Shown piece by piece: positions 10,503 through 19,975 of a stretch of DNA of 64,000 bases. The first letter of the stretch is position 1; every line of letters begins with the position of its first letter. The position numbers and the translations under genes are program-made. The notes below the pieces were generated by a model, which was given only the letters and a program-made list of their open reading frames with translations, searched no databases and was not told the origin of the DNA. The DNA comes from Lysinibacillus telephonicus (GTDB lineage Bacteria > Bacillota > Bacilli > Bacillales_A > Planococcaceae), in assembly GCF_003966145.1 (NCBI RefSeq), contig NZ_RXNR01000004.1, positions 61,755 to 125,754 of the forward strand. Reading direction: 5' to 3'.

Positions 10503-10688
10503 ATAACATAGCAAAGCGAGCAGTAGCAAAAATAGAAAGTCTCCAGTTGTTGGCAAAAATAAAGTTCTTAATCCTTGGAAAACTGTAATGGGGATAATAA
10601 TTTGCTTGCAAAAAAATCTTGTTTTCCTTAGCCAAGGCGGCAATAAATAAGGATTATAGCTTCTGCCTTTAAAGCCCCTTTTTTTCAA
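10479..10688 (-). CDS. Small membrane-anchored protein of unknown function
   Basis: A 69-residue frame opposite the end of the SpoVID-like gene, overlapping it by 24 bases tail to tail. It is basic at the N-terminus (KKRGFKGRSYNPYLLPPWLRKTRF) and ends in one strong hydrophobic segment (FLFLLLLALLCYLFI). The frame starts at TTG, eight bases after AAAGGCGTG; a GTG at 10697 is the alternative. The clean protein-like composition, a plausible ribosome site and a defined membrane segment favour a real gene over a shadow. Function unknown. Confidence 0.55.
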   Translation of the reverse strand: MKKRGFKGRSYNPYLLPPWLRKTRFFCKQIIIPITVFQGLRTLFLPTTGDFLFLLLLALLCYLFITDFI

Positions 10689-10723
10689 AAAGTTCACACG
10701 CCTTTCATTATATTCGTTGTCAC

Positions 10724-10751
10724 TTGAAAACTGTTGTTGTAATATTATACA
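10724..10751 (+). promoter_or_regulatory. Possible promoter for the valS leader
   Basis: TTGAAA at 10724-10729, a 16-base spacer and TATACA at 10746-10751. If used, the transcript would include the palindromic repeat at 10765-10935 before the T-box. Confidence 0.4.
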
Positions 10752-10764
10752 ATAAGACCAGTTA

Positions 10765-10935
10765 AAATTTGCTTAACTTATTTTATAAGTTAAACAAATT
10801 TAGCCTCCGGCGGATGTCACAGATTTTGAAAGGAGTATGTCGTGCATGCACGACCAAAATCTGGACGGCATGTATCTGCACCGATAGCTTACAGCAGATG
10901 CAAATTCGTACGGCGAATTTGAATATTTGATGCAA
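10765..10935. repeat. Composite palindromic element upstream of the valS T-box
   Basis: Several inverted repeats in a row. AAATTTGCTTAACTTA pairs with TAAGTTAAACAAATTT (10765-10801). CAGATTTTG (10820-10828) pairs with CAAAATCTG (10855-10863) around the perfect palindrome GTCGTGCATGCACGAC at 10839-10854. Two smaller hairpins follow (ATCTGC/GCAGAT and AATTCG/CGAATT near 10880-10918). The block is richer in GC than its flanks. It looks like a REP- or MITE-type dispersed element rather than part of the T-box; that reading is inference. Confidence 0.55.
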
Positions 10936-11185
10936 TGAATAGGAAGAGTAGAATGATAATTGCTTGCACAAGAGAGGGAACGGTAGCTGAAAAGTTTCTG
11001 CTTGCAACCATTTGAATGTAGCCTTGGAGCAGCTTTTGTGAAATAACAGTAGCAAAACGCCGGTGAAAAGCCGTTATTTAAATGAGAGCCATTGAGATTA
11101 AAGCTTGTAAATCTCATGGAATAAAGGTGGTACCGCGAATGATTATAAACTCCTTCGTCCTTTTTAGACGGAAGGAGTTTTTTAT
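10925..11185 (+). promoter_or_regulatory. T-box leader of valS
   Basis: Contains AGAGAGGGAACGG in the stem I region, the hallmark T-box sequence AGGTGGTACCGCG at 11125-11137, and a terminator at 11148-11182. The leader should read uncharged tRNA-Val and let transcription proceed into valS when valine is short. A GTA triplet at 11049-11051 (in AACAGTAGC) is a possible specifier, but the stem I fold was not computed. Confidence 0.88.
11148..11182 (+). terminator. T-box terminator hairpin before valS
   Basis: AACTCCTTCGTC pairs with GACGGAAGGAGTT followed by T residues. It competes with the antiterminator that uses the T-box sequence. Confidence 0.88.
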
Positions 11186-11227
11186 TTTGTCTTAAAACAG
11201 GCATTAATTTAAGGAGGAAAACTATTT

Positions 11228-13882
11228 ATGTCAGAAGAACAACAAAACATTTCGATGCCAACGAAATACGATCCGCAAAGTATCGAAGCTGGTCGCTATG
11301 AATGGTGGCTGCAAGGTAAATTTTTCGAAGCTCAGCCTGAAAGTGGCAAACAGCCTTATTCAATCGTTATTCCACCGCCAAACGTTACAGGGAAGCTTCA
11401 CTTAGGCCACGCTTGGGATACTACATTACAAGATATTCTTGTTCGTATGAAGCGTATGCAAGGATATGATGCATTATGGCTGCCTGGTATGGACCATGCC
11501 GGTATTGCAACTCAAGCAAAGGTTGAAGCAAAACTTCGTGAAGAGGGAGTGTCGCGCTATGACCTTGGCCGTGAAAAATTCCTTGAAAAAACATGGGAAT
11601 GGAAGGAAGAATATGCTAGTCATATTCGACAACAATGGGCAAAGCTTGGGTTAGGACTTGACTATACTCGTGAGCGTTTTACCCTTGATGAAGGCTTATC
11701 TGATGCTGTAAAAGAAGTATTTGTTAAGCTATATGAAAAAGGACTAATTTACCGTGGTGAACGTATCATTAACTGGGATCCAGCTGCGAAAACAGCTTTA
11801 TCTGACATTGAAGTAATCCATAAAGAGGTAGAAGGTGCATTCTATCATATGGAATACCCATTAGCAGATGGCTCTGGTGTTTTACGTGTAGCTACTACAC
11901 GCCCAGAAACAATGTTAGGCGACTCAGGTGTTGCTGTACATCCGGAAGATGAACGATACAAACATTTAATTGGCAAAACTGTTATCCTTCCAATTGTAGG
12001 TCGCGAAATTCCAATCGTAGCCGATGATTATGTTGATATGGAATTCGGTACAGGTGTTGTAAAAATGACGCCGGCTCATGATCCGAACGACTTTGAAGTT
12101 GGTAATCGTCATAATTTAGAACGCATTCTTGTAATGAATGAAGATGGCACAATGAACGAACTTGCCGGAAAATATGCTGGGTTAGACCGCTTCGAATGCC
12201 GTAAGCAAATCGTAAAAGATCTACAAGAAGCAGGCGTTTTAGTTGAAATTGAACCACATACTCATCAAGTAGGCCACTCTGAACGTTCAGGTGCTGTGGT
12301 AGAGCCTTACCTTTCAGCTCAATGGTTCGTAAAAATGGGACCTCTTGCAGAGCAAGCATTGGAAATGCAGAAAAATGAAGCGGAAAAAGTTAACTTTGTT
12401 CCAAATCGTTTTGAAAATACGTACAATCGCTGGATGGAAAATATCCATGATTGGTGTATTTCTCGTCAACTATGGTGGGGTCATCAAATTCCGGCATGGT
12501 ACCATAATGAAACTGGCGAAATTTATGTTGGTAAAGAAGCACCAGAAGATGTTGAAAACTGGACACAAGATGAAGATGTACTCGATACATGGTTCTCTTC
12601 TGCATTATGGCCATTTTCAACAATGGGCTGGCCAGATGCTGAAAATGAAGAATTTAAACGTTACTATCCAACAAATACACTAGTAACAGGGTATGACATT
12701 ATTTTCTTCTGGGTAAGCCGCATGATTTTCCAAGGTAAAGAATTTACTGGCGAACGTCCATTTAAAGATGTATTAATCCATGGTTTAGTCCGTGATGGTG
12801 AAGGACGTAAAATGAGTAAATCGCTTGGTAATGGTGTAGATCCAATGGAAGTAATCGCACAATATGGCGCCGATTCACTTCGCTATTTCTTAGCTACTGG
12901 TTCTTCTCCAGGCCAAGATTTGCGTTATACAACTGAAAAGGTAGAAGCTGTTTGGAACTTTGCAAATAAAATTTGGAATGCATCACGCTTTGCCCTCATG
13001 AATATGGATGGCTTAAAATACGAAGAAATTGACTTAACAGGCAATTTAAATGTTGCAGATAAATGGATTTTAACTCGTTTAAATGAAACAATTGAACGTG
13101 TAACAAGCCTAGCAGAGCGTTATGAGTTTGGTGAGGTTGGCCGTGAACTTTATAACTTCATTTGGGATGATTTCTGTTCATGGTATATCGAAATGGCTAA
13201 ACTTCCACTATATGGTGAAGATGAGCAAGCGAAGAAAACAACTAGATCTGTTCTTGCATATGTTCTTGACAACACAATGCGCTTACTGCATCCGTTAATG
13301 CCATTTATTACAGAAGAGATTTGGCAGCACTTGCCTCATAGCGGTGAATCTATTACAGTAGCTGCATGGCCAACTGTAAAAGAAGAATTCAACTTTAGCA
13401 ATGATGCAGCAAGTATGAAGCTTCTCATGGACATTATACGTTCTGTGCGAAACATTCGTGCAGAAGTAAATACACCTATGAGCAAAAAAGTAGAGCTATT
13501 CATTGCAACTAAGGATGCAGAAACTACAAGGGTTTTAGAGGAAAATAGAGCATATGTTGAGAAATTCTGTAATCCTGAAAGCTTAACAATTGGTGAAAAC
13601 ATTGAAGCACCTAGCCAATCCATGACTGCAGTTGTAACAGGGGCTGAATTATTCTTACCTTTAGCAGGTTTAATTAATTTAGAAGAGGAAATTGCTCGTC
13701 TTGAAAAAGAACTAGAAAAATGGGCGAAGGAAGTAAAATTAGTTTCAGGAAAGCTTTCAAATGAAAAATTTGTTTCAAAAGCACCGGAGGAACTTGTTGC
13801 TAAAGAACGTGAAAAACTGGCAGATTACAAAGAAAAATATGAAGTAGTTGAAAAACGTTTAGCAGAGTTAAAAAATATGTAA
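11228..13882 (+). CDS. valS: Valyl-tRNA synthetase
   Basis: Class I aminoacyl-tRNA synthetase that charges tRNA-Val. Length of 884 residues is typical. Features seen: HIGH-type motif in [15 protein letters not shown] (residues 50-63), the editing-domain segment [31 protein letters not shown], the KMSKS motif in [10 protein letters not shown] near residue 527, and a C-terminal coiled coil ([19 protein letters not shown]). A strong ribosome site (AAGGAGG) precedes the start. Expression is controlled by the T-box leader. Confidence 0.98.
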   Translation: MSEEQQNISMPTKYDPQSIEAGRYEWWLQGKFFEAQPESGKQPYSIVIPPPNVTGKLHLGHAWDTTLQDILVRMKRMQGYDALWLPGMDHAGIATQAKVEAKLREEGVSRYDLGREKFLEKTWEWKEEYASHIRQQWAKLGLGLDYTRERFTLDEGLSDAVKEVFVKLYEKGLIYRGERIINWDPAAKTALSDIEVIHKEVEGAFYHMEYPLADGSGVLRVATTRPETMLGDSGVAVHPEDERYKHLIGKTVILPIVGREIPIVADDYVDMEFGTGVVKMTPAHDPNDFEVGNRHNLERILVMNEDGTMNELAGKYAGLDRFECRKQIVKDLQEAGVLVEIEPHTHQVGHSERSGAVVEPYLSAQWFVKMGPLAEQALEMQKNEAEKVNFVPNRFENTYNRWMENIHDWCISRQLWWGHQIPAWYHNETGEIYVGKEAPEDVENWTQDEDVLDTWFSSALWPFSTMGWPDAENEEFKRYYPTNTLVTGYDIIFFWVSRMIFQGKEFTGERPFKDVLIHGLVRDGEGRKMSKSLGNGVDPMEVIAQYGADSLRYFLATGSSPGQDLRYTTEKVEAVWNFANKIWNASRFALMNMDGLKYEEIDLTGNLNVADKWILTRLNETIERVTSLAERYEFGEVGRELYNFIWDDFCSWYIEMAKLPLYGEDEQAKKTTRSVLAYVLDNTMRLLHPLMPFITEEIWQHLPHSGESITVAAWPTVKEEFNFSNDAASMKLLMDIIRSVRNIRAEVNTPMSKKVELFIATKDAETTRVLEENRAYVEKFCNPESLTIGENIEAPSQSMTAVVTGAELFLPLAGLINLEEEIARLEKELEKWAKEVKLVSGKLSNEKFVSKAPEELVAKEREKLADYKEKYEVVEKRLAELKNM

Positions 13883-13893
13883 TATTATAGAAG

Positions 13894-13922
13894 ATGTCCT
13901 AGTTTAACTAGGGCATTTTTCG
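13894..13922 (+). terminator. Terminator after valS
   Basis: CCTAGTT and AACTAGG form the stem core, followed by GCATTTTTCG. A weaker second hairpin, AAGGAG with CTCCTT, lies at 13968-14002 before a T run. Confidence 0.75.
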
Positions 13923-14167
13923 TTGTTGTAGAAAATATAGTATTAATTTTTATTGTTTTCATTTTGTAAGGAGCGCTATTAGTTAGTTACTCCTCCTTTT
14001 TTCTAGCTTAGTACACAGTTTATAGTGGCAGGCTGTGCTTTCTTAATCGTTCAACCTGCTTGGACGTGAATATGCAATAGACTAACCAGTAATGAGTACG
14101 TACAAGCCCTTACTGATATAAGATGGTATAGTATAGATTAAATATTTTAAAAACAGGAGCAGATTAA

Positions 14168-15460
14168 ATGTTTCAGTCAATAGAACAATGTACAGATTTT
14201 ATTTTTAAATTGAAGGCAAGCGAATATAAGGGTGAGCCACTGGAAGCAGTTCGAATTATTTTAGAGCAGTTGGGGAATCCACAAAATAGAGTTAAATACA
14301 TACATTTTGCTGGATCAAATGGCAAGGGCTCCACGTTAAATGCAACGAGGGAAATTTTAATGGGACACGGCCTGTCAGTTGGCGCTTTTACATCTCCTCA
14401 TCTGGAAAGAGTTAATGAACGAATAACAATAAATAAGGTTCAAATTACTGATGAACAATTTTTACAATATGCCAATATTATTTCAGATGTCATCCAGTCG
14501 AAGCTGGATGGGAAATTTCCTAGCTTTTTTGAGATTATGACTGTGCTAGCCCTATTGCATTTTGCGAATGGACAAATAGACGTGGCATTAATAGAGACTG
14601 GCATTGGTGGTCGTATAGACTCAACGAATATAATTATTCCTGAGATTTCAGTGATTACGACTATTTCATTAGAACATACCGAAATATTGGGGGATTCAAT
14701 TGAAAAAATTGCATACGAGAAAGCAGGGATTATAAAGGACGGGAAGCCTGTTGTAGTAGGGGTAAAGCAACAAGAAGCACTGAGAGTAATAAAGCAAAAG
14801 GCAATGCAAAGCGATGCTGTAATATACTGTTTAAATGAGGATTTTCATTACGAGAATATTCAACAATCTTTCCCTCAAACGTTTGATTTTAAATCACAGC
14901 AGCTTACTTTAAGTAATATACCATTAGCAATGTTAGGCTTGCATCAAGTGGAAAATGCTTCTTTAGCAATTGTAGCTTCAAAGCTATTTGATCGTGATAT
15001 CTCTGAGAATACAATTAAACAAGCACTTCAAAATGCACGTTGGGAAGGCCGATTTGAAAGGGTTGGCGAGCGAATTATTATTGATGGTGCGCATAATTCA
15101 GAAGGAACTGCTGCACTAATTAAAACATTAAAGCAAGTGTATCCAAATAAAAGCTATAAATTCGTATATGCGGCATTAATGGATAAGGATCATGGAAAAA
15201 GTATTGCAATGATGGATCAGGTTGCTTCTGCCATGCGATTTACTGAAATACCATTGCCTCGCGCAGCAAAGGCTGATTATCTTGCTTCACAGTCAAAACA
15301 TCCAAACATTATTTCAAATGAAAACTGGAAGCAATTAATTCAAGATGAAGAACAAAATCTTCTAGAAAATGAACTGTTAATCATTACAGGTTCTCTTTAT
15401 TTTATTGCAGAAGTACGAACATATTTATCTTCATTCAGCAAAAGACTCCCGCCTCTATAG
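14168..15460 (+). CDS. folC: Folylpolyglutamate / dihydrofolate synthase, copy 1
   Basis: ATP-dependent Mur-ligase-fold enzyme that adds glutamate to (dihydro)folates. At 430 residues it has the P-loop AGSNGKGST (residues 48-56), SPHLERVNERI, the segment ETGIGGRIDSTN, SLEHTEILGDS and the C-terminal domain motif IIDGAHNSEG. Its place after valS matches folC in Bacillus. A second, divergent copy follows 110 bases later, so the two may divide dihydrofolate synthase and polyglutamate roles; that is inference. Confidence 0.93.
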   Translation: MFQSIEQCTDFIFKLKASEYKGEPLEAVRIILEQLGNPQNRVKYIHFAGSNGKGSTLNATREILMGHGLSVGAFTSPHLERVNERITINKVQITDEQFLQYANIISDVIQSKLDGKFPSFFEIMTVLALLHFANGQIDVALIETGIGGRIDSTNIIIPEISVITTISLEHTEILGDSIEKIAYEKAGIIKDGKPVVVGVKQQEALRVIKQKAMQSDAVIYCLNEDFHYENIQQSFPQTFDFKSQQLTLSNIPLAMLGLHQVENASLAIVASKLFDRDISENTIKQALQNARWEGRFERVGERIIIDGAHNSEGTAALIKTLKQVYPNKSYKFVYAALMDKDHGKSIAMMDQVASAMRFTEIPLPRAAKADYLASQSKHPNIISNENWKQLIQDEEQNLLENELLIITGSLYFIAEVRTYLSSFSKRLPPL

Positions 15461-15570
15461 GGGGGGTGAATGCAAATTTGTTTTTATTCCGTGATGGTGC
15501 AAACCTTATTTGGGTAAAGGTAAAGTCTCCGGCCAGTCATTCTTAGGGAAGTTTAGAAAGGAAGTTTAAA

Positions 15571-16830
15571 ATGATTCCGAAACTTGATGAATATAAAAAA
15601 AAATGGGAAGTTGAAAGCGATCAAATTATTAAACCGGGACTTGGAGCGATTAGAAGTGCATTAAAAAAGTTAAATAATCCGCAAGAGCATTTAAATATTG
15701 TTCATATCGCAGGGACTAATGGCAAAGGTTCTACGCTTACATTTTTAGAGCAAATATCAAAACAGCATGGTCTAACTGTTGGGAAGTTTATGTCTCCTTG
15801 TATTGTCGATGTACATGATCAAATTCAAATTAATGGACAGGCGATTTCTGAAAAAGAATTAAATAGTATTTTTAAACAAATGAAAAATGCGAATTTAAGT
15901 GGAATGTTAACAGATTTTGAACTGTTAACATGTGCGGCTTTTCTTCATTTCTACCAACAAGAGGTAGATCTTGTCCTGTTAGAGACTGGGATGGGTGGCA
16001 GAGAAGATAGCACGAATGTTGTCACGCCAATAGTCTCTATTATTACCAGCATTGCTTTAGAACATACGAGGTTTCTAGGACCGACAATTAAAAGCATTGC
16101 TAGTCACAAGGCGGGTATCATTAAGGAAGGTAGACCTATAATAATTGGAAAATTGCCAGAGGAAGCCCTCTATGTAGTTGAACAAGAAGCTTATGAAAAA
16201 CATGCACCTTTAATAAAGCTTGGCGACCATTTTAATATTGATTGTACGAATGAATTTGGAGATATATATACTAATGATGAAAACGGTCTTTATATAAATG
16301 ATCTAAAACGGTCACTGCCGGGAGAACATCAGGGCGACAATATGGCGTTGGCAATAACGGCTTTATTTGAGGTAGCGAAGTATTTCCAACTGCCAGTGGA
16401 TATTGAAAAAATTCGAGAAGGTGTAAAACATGCTACATTGCCTGGCCGATTTGAACAAGTATATCCAAATATCTATTTTGACGGAGCCCACAATCCAGCT
16501 AGTGCAATAAAGCTTGCTGAAACAATTCGGCAGCAGTTTCCAAATGAGGTTATTCGCTTTGTTATCGGTATGTTAGCTGATAAAGATGTGAAATCTGTGT
16601 TACGGACATTTGAAACCGTTAGTGAAGAGTTTTATTTTGTTGATTTCATGAATGAACGTGCGATGAAGGCAGAGGATATGCTTTCTCTATCAAATGCGTC
16701 ATCTAAGCAAATCGTAAAAGATTATATTCCTTTCCTTCAAAGCTGTATAAACCGCAATGGAAAAACGATTGTAACGGGCTCGCTATATTTATTAGCTGAG
16801 ATTAGAGAAGCACTTTTAAATAAATATTAA
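15571..16830 (+). CDS. folC: Folylpolyglutamate / dihydrofolate synthase, copy 2
   Basis: A 419-residue paralogue of the gene just upstream. It keeps IAGTNGKGST (residues 46-55), SPCIVDVHDQIQI in place of the usual SPHLxxVNERI, ETGMGGREDSTN, ALEHTRFLGPT and YFDGAHNPAS. All core Mur-ligase motifs are present, so it is probably active. The altered SPCIVDVHDQI segment lies in the folate-binding loop region and hints at a changed substrate preference. AGAAAGGAAG precedes the start. Confidence 0.9.
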   Translation: MIPKLDEYKKKWEVESDQIIKPGLGAIRSALKKLNNPQEHLNIVHIAGTNGKGSTLTFLEQISKQHGLTVGKFMSPCIVDVHDQIQINGQAISEKELNSIFKQMKNANLSGMLTDFELLTCAAFLHFYQQEVDLVLLETGMGGREDSTNVVTPIVSIITSIALEHTRFLGPTIKSIASHKAGIIKEGRPIIIGKLPEEALYVVEQEAYEKHAPLIKLGDHFNIDCTNEFGDIYTNDENGLYINDLKRSLPGEHQGDNMALAITALFEVAKYFQLPVDIEKIREGVKHATLPGRFEQVYPNIYFDGAHNPASAIKLAETIRQQFPNEVIRFVIGMLADKDVKSVLRTFETVSEEFYFVDFMNERAMKAEDMLSLSNASSKQIVKDYIPFLQSCINRNGKTIVTGSLYLLAEIREALLNKY

Positions 16831-16890
16831 AGCAAATATCATGTTGAATCGTAGCGATTATTCGTAGTATTTGCGAAATATTTTTTAGCT

Positions 16891-16918
16891 GAGACGACAA
16901 TAGTCTCGCTTTTTTTTG
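16891..16918 (+). terminator. Terminator after the folC pair
   Basis: GAGAC and GTCTC stem with a short loop, followed by GCTTTTTTTTG. Confidence 0.75.
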
Positions 16919-16954
16919 TTCTGTATTTGTTACGGTTACAATGAGGTGATGCGA

Positions 16955-17599
16955 ATGAAATTTCCAAAAGGAATCGGACGAAGAGACCTAACATATGCAG
17001 CAATTTTAGGTTCAGTGGCAGGCCTAGCAGGAGTACTGTTTTTTATACTATTACTTAGTTCAATGAATACTACAGAAACAGAAACAGCAGAACAGACTAG
17101 TCAAGGCAAGGAAGAAGAAGTCATACCAGTACAATCAACAAATAATAATATAGAAGTTGATTCATCAGTGGAATTTTTCGCAAACCAACATGGTGTATTT
17201 TCAAGTCAAGCAGCAGCGTTAGAATTTACTTCTGGATATGCCTCTCTTAATACGAGTGCAGTTGTAGAAGTGGATGGGAGTTATTATGTTTGGTCCTCAG
17301 TAACGCCGATCAAAGAAGATATTGTTCTATCGGATAATCCCACTTCATTTGTAAAACCATTTAAATTATCTGGAGGAGCCTGTACAAACCCAGAAATTCA
17401 AAGTTTGCCCAAGAATTTGCAAAGCAATGATCGTTCAAAATTTTATTTTGAGGAAGGCAATGTCCCTGAAAATATTCCTGAGGATTGGCAATCAATAACA
17501 TCAGCAATATCAAGTCTTTCAGATGATTTAGGAGTTGCCAGGCTGCATTTAATTGCTCATTATATGACTAAAAATGACTGCTTGAAAATTGAATTTTAA
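16955..17599 (+). CDS. SpoIIB-like membrane protein with a SPOR-type domain
   Basis: A 214-residue protein with one membrane segment near residues 14-36 (YAAILGSVAGLAGVLFFILL), a short polar linker, and an extracytoplasmic region starting VEFFANQHGVFSSQAAALEF. That stretch fits a SPOR (denuded-glycan binding) repeat. Bacillus subtilis has spoIIB, a SPOR protein needed for septal peptidoglycan remodelling at engulfment, between folC and maf, exactly as here. The ATG at 16955 lies six bases after GAGGTG and was preferred over ATGs at 16949 and 16916. Sequence similarity is low, so the name rests mainly on topology and position. Confidence 0.65.
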   Translation: MKFPKGIGRRDLTYAAILGSVAGLAGVLFFILLLSSMNTTETETAEQTSQGKEEEVIPVQSTNNNIEVDSSVEFFANQHGVFSSQAAALEFTSGYASLNTSAVVEVDGSYYVWSSVTPIKEDIVLSDNPTSFVKPFKLSGGACTNPEIQSLPKNLQSNDRSKFYFEEGNVPENIPEDWQSITSAISSLSDDLGVARLHLIAHYMTKNDCLKIEF

Positions 17600-17694
17600 T
17601 AGATGGTTTTTAGGGAGAATTCTAGTTTTCTATGGTTCGCTAAAAATTTTCAAATTTCGTTTCCTCAGCTATTATATAGACAGGAGGAATGGAA

Positions 17695-18282
17695 ATGAAT
17701 TTAATTACAGATCACGAAATTGTGTTGGCATCATCTTCACCAAGACGAAAGGAACTATTTTCAAAATTAGGTATTCCTTTTGAGGTTATTACAAGTAATG
17801 TGGTGGAGACATCGGTACAAGCAGAATTGATGGAAGAGTATGTTAAAGAAGTAGCTTTGCTAAAATCACGTGATGTTGCAAAAGTAGCTGTTGGAAAAAC
17901 AATTATTGGTGCAGATACAGTAGTCGTTTATGAGGACACACTGTTACATAAACCAAAAACAAAGGAAGAAGCGATAGCTCACTTGCAAAAACTCTCTAAT
18001 AATGTTCATCAAGTCATGACTGCGGTTGCAATTATTCAGCCCGATGGAACAGAAGAAATTTTTGTGGAAAAGACCTTCGTATATTTTAAGAAACTTTCAC
18101 TTGAGCTAATTAATTTTTATGTAGAAACGGGCGACCCTTTTGATAAAGCGGGTGGCTATGGCATCCAAACACTTGGTGCCCTATTGGTAGATCGAATTGA
18201 TGGAGACTACAACAATGTAGTCGGATTACCTTTAGCAAGTGTGTTTGAAAAATTAGTTGCACTAAATATTATTAAAATTTAA
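17695..18282 (+). CDS. maf: Maf family nucleoside triphosphate pyrophosphatase
   Basis: House-cleaning enzyme that hydrolyses non-canonical or excess nucleotides (dTTP/UTP class in Bacillus). It has the N-terminal signature VLASSSPRRKELFSKLG, GADTVVV, a HKPKTKEEA loop and the late motif DKAGGYGIQTLGALLVDRIDGDYNNVVGLP in parts. Length is 195 residues. The ATG at 17695 lies seven bases after AGGAGG and is preferred over one six bases upstream. It lies upstream of radC with a 15-base gap, the Bacillus order. Confidence 0.93.
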   Translation: MNLITDHEIVLASSSPRRKELFSKLGIPFEVITSNVVETSVQAELMEEYVKEVALLKSRDVAKVAVGKTIIGADTVVVYEDTLLHKPKTKEEAIAHLQKLSNNVHQVMTAVAIIQPDGTEEIFVEKTFVYFKKLSLELINFYVETGDPFDKAGGYGIQTLGALLVDRIDGDYNNVVGLPLASVFEKLVALNIIKI

Positions 18283-18297
18283 GGGAAGTGAAGTTGA

Positions 18298-18996
18298 ATG
18301 ACCATTGCGATCTTTCCGGAGCTTATGATACGTGATGTTCATGCAGAAGACCGGCCGCGTGAACGGCTAATCCGGCAAGGTGCACAAAGTTTATCGAATC
18401 AAGAGTTAATTGCGATCTTATTACGTACAGGAACAAAGCAAGAGTCTGTGCTTGCGCTTGCAAATCGTGTATTAAATTATTTTGAGAAATTGCATGGGCT
18501 AAAACATGCAACACTCGAAGAAATTATATCGGTAAAGGGGATTGGCGAAGCAAAGGCGGTACAGCTTTTGGCAGCTATAGAACTTGGCAGGAGGCTTGCG
18601 CAGAAGCAAGTAGACTCTCGTTTCACAATCCGTTCCCCACAAGATGCAGCCACTTATTTAATGCCTGAAATGTCTTCATTGCAGCAAGAGCATTTCGTCG
18701 TTTTATTTTTAAATGTAAAAAATCAAGTATTGCACAAACAAACAATTTTTATTGGCAGCTTAAATTCCAGCATTGTCCATCCACGAGAAATATTCCGCGA
18801 AGCTGTTAAACGTTCTGCAGCCTCTATTATTTGTGCACATAATCATCCATCTGGAAACGCAGCGCCCAGTCCAGAAGATATAGAAGTGACGAAGCGTCTG
18901 CAAGAAGCAGGGTATATCATCGGCATTGAACTTGTTGATCATGTTATCATTGGAGATCATCAATTTACGAGTTTAAAAGAAAAGGGCTATATGTAA
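18298..18996 (+). CDS. radC: RadC family JAB/MPN-domain protein
   Basis: A 232-residue protein with a helix-hairpin-helix near residues 76-95 (ISVKGIGEAKAVQLLAAIELG) and a JAB metalloprotease-type fold with CAHNHPSGNAAPSPED (His181, His183, Ser185, Asp194 region). The historic DNA-repair role of RadC is not supported in Bacillus; the biochemical function remains unclear. It is the last gene of a maf-radC unit and ends in a good terminator. Confidence 0.93.
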   Translation: MTIAIFPELMIRDVHAEDRPRERLIRQGAQSLSNQELIAILLRTGTKQESVLALANRVLNYFEKLHGLKHATLEEIISVKGIGEAKAVQLLAAIELGRRLAQKQVDSRFTIRSPQDAATYLMPEMSSLQQEHFVVLFLNVKNQVLHKQTIFIGSLNSSIVHPREIFREAVKRSAASIICAHNHPSGNAAPSPEDIEVTKRLQEAGYIIGIELVDHVIIGDHQFTSLKEKGYM

Positions 18997-19008
18997 TAAA
19001 GTTATCTA

Positions 19009-19051
19009 AACAGACGAAAATCTATTTTTTATGGATTTCCGTCTGTTTTTT
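19009..19051 (+). terminator. Terminator after radC
   Basis: AACAGACGAAAATC pairs with GATTTCCGTCTGTT, then TTTT. A close relative with a swapped base pair is at 22662. Confidence 0.88.
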
Positions 19052-19258
19052 GTTTGATTTTAAATACGAATTGCTAAATTAATTTTTTTAGTTTTAAGTT
19101 GAAGCTGAAAATTATCAAGATTACTGAAACTTTTTGGATAATATTTCCGTATGTTTGTAAAGAAGTAAATTCGAAAAAGAATTCAATGAGTAAGTTTAGT
19201 GAAATATTAATTTTTTCGAATCCCGGATTTGATTCGACAAAATGAGGAGGTGTTGAAA

Positions 19259-19972
19259 ATGAATATTGAATCTACGTTCGATGTTGTTGCTACAGTCTTC
19301 AATATAATAGCTTGGAGCGGTATACTTTTTTGGGTGTACAGAGTTTATAAAAAACAAATCATAAAGCCTGAAATATGGAAAATGTTGATTGTCATGATTG
19401 TAGGGCTATTCTCCTTTTCAATTAAATTCAATTTGTTTCAATCAATAATAAATATTCCGATATTGCCTCTTGGTGTATGGATTCTGTATTTCATTTTAAA
19501 ACCACGGGAGGAGAGCTGGCAAAAGTATCGTTCATTTGCTTGGGTTGGTTTTTGGGCAAATTTTATTTTCTTAGCTGCCACATTATTAACTTTACCGATT
19601 CATTATTTAATATATCCTAACGATAAACTTTCTACATATATTTCCAACATTGAACATGCAGCAATTGTAACGATTCATCCATCAGGGAATGGGCAACCTC
19701 TCGTGAAAGATGATCTATTAAATCAATTGGAAACAATGGAAAAACAAAAGATCAATAGTAGCGAGTGGTACCAAGACATAGTAATAAATTCTGATACGAA
19801 TGAGAGAAATGAGCGGTTCCCATATCAACTTGTTGGTACATTTCCTAAATGGGGGAGCGGCCTTCATTCAATTATTTATATAGAGGAGGATGGAAAGGGA
19901 ATCCTCGTATCGACGCCAAAAGAGCAACTTTATTTTCGCTCTGAAATGTCCTTGATAGAAAGGGTGGAATAG
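19259..19972 (+). CDS. Hypothetical membrane protein
   Basis: I do not recognise this gene. It encodes 237 residues with four hydrophobic segments in the first 130 (VVATVFNIIAWSGILFWVY, MLIVMIVGLFSFSI, IPILPLGVWILYFIL, FWANFIFLAATLLTLPIHYLIY) and a soluble C-terminal half with a beta-rich pattern (GLHSIIYIEEDGKGILVSTP). GAGGAGG lies a normal distance before ATG 19259; an ATG 30 bases upstream lacks one. The next gene starts four bases after its stop, so the two are probably one operon. It lies between radC and mreB, where Bacillus subtilis has no genes. Confidence 0.75.
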   Translation: MNIESTFDVVATVFNIIAWSGILFWVYRVYKKQIIKPEIWKMLIVMIVGLFSFSIKFNLFQSIINIPILPLGVWILYFILKPREESWQKYRSFAWVGFWANFIFLAATLLTLPIHYLIYPNDKLSTYISNIEHAAIVTIHPSGNGQPLVKDDLLNQLETMEKQKINSSEWYQDIVINSDTNERNERFPYQLVGTFPKWGSGLHSIIYIEEDGKGILVSTPKEQLYFRSEMSLIERVE

Positions 19973-19975
19973 TTC

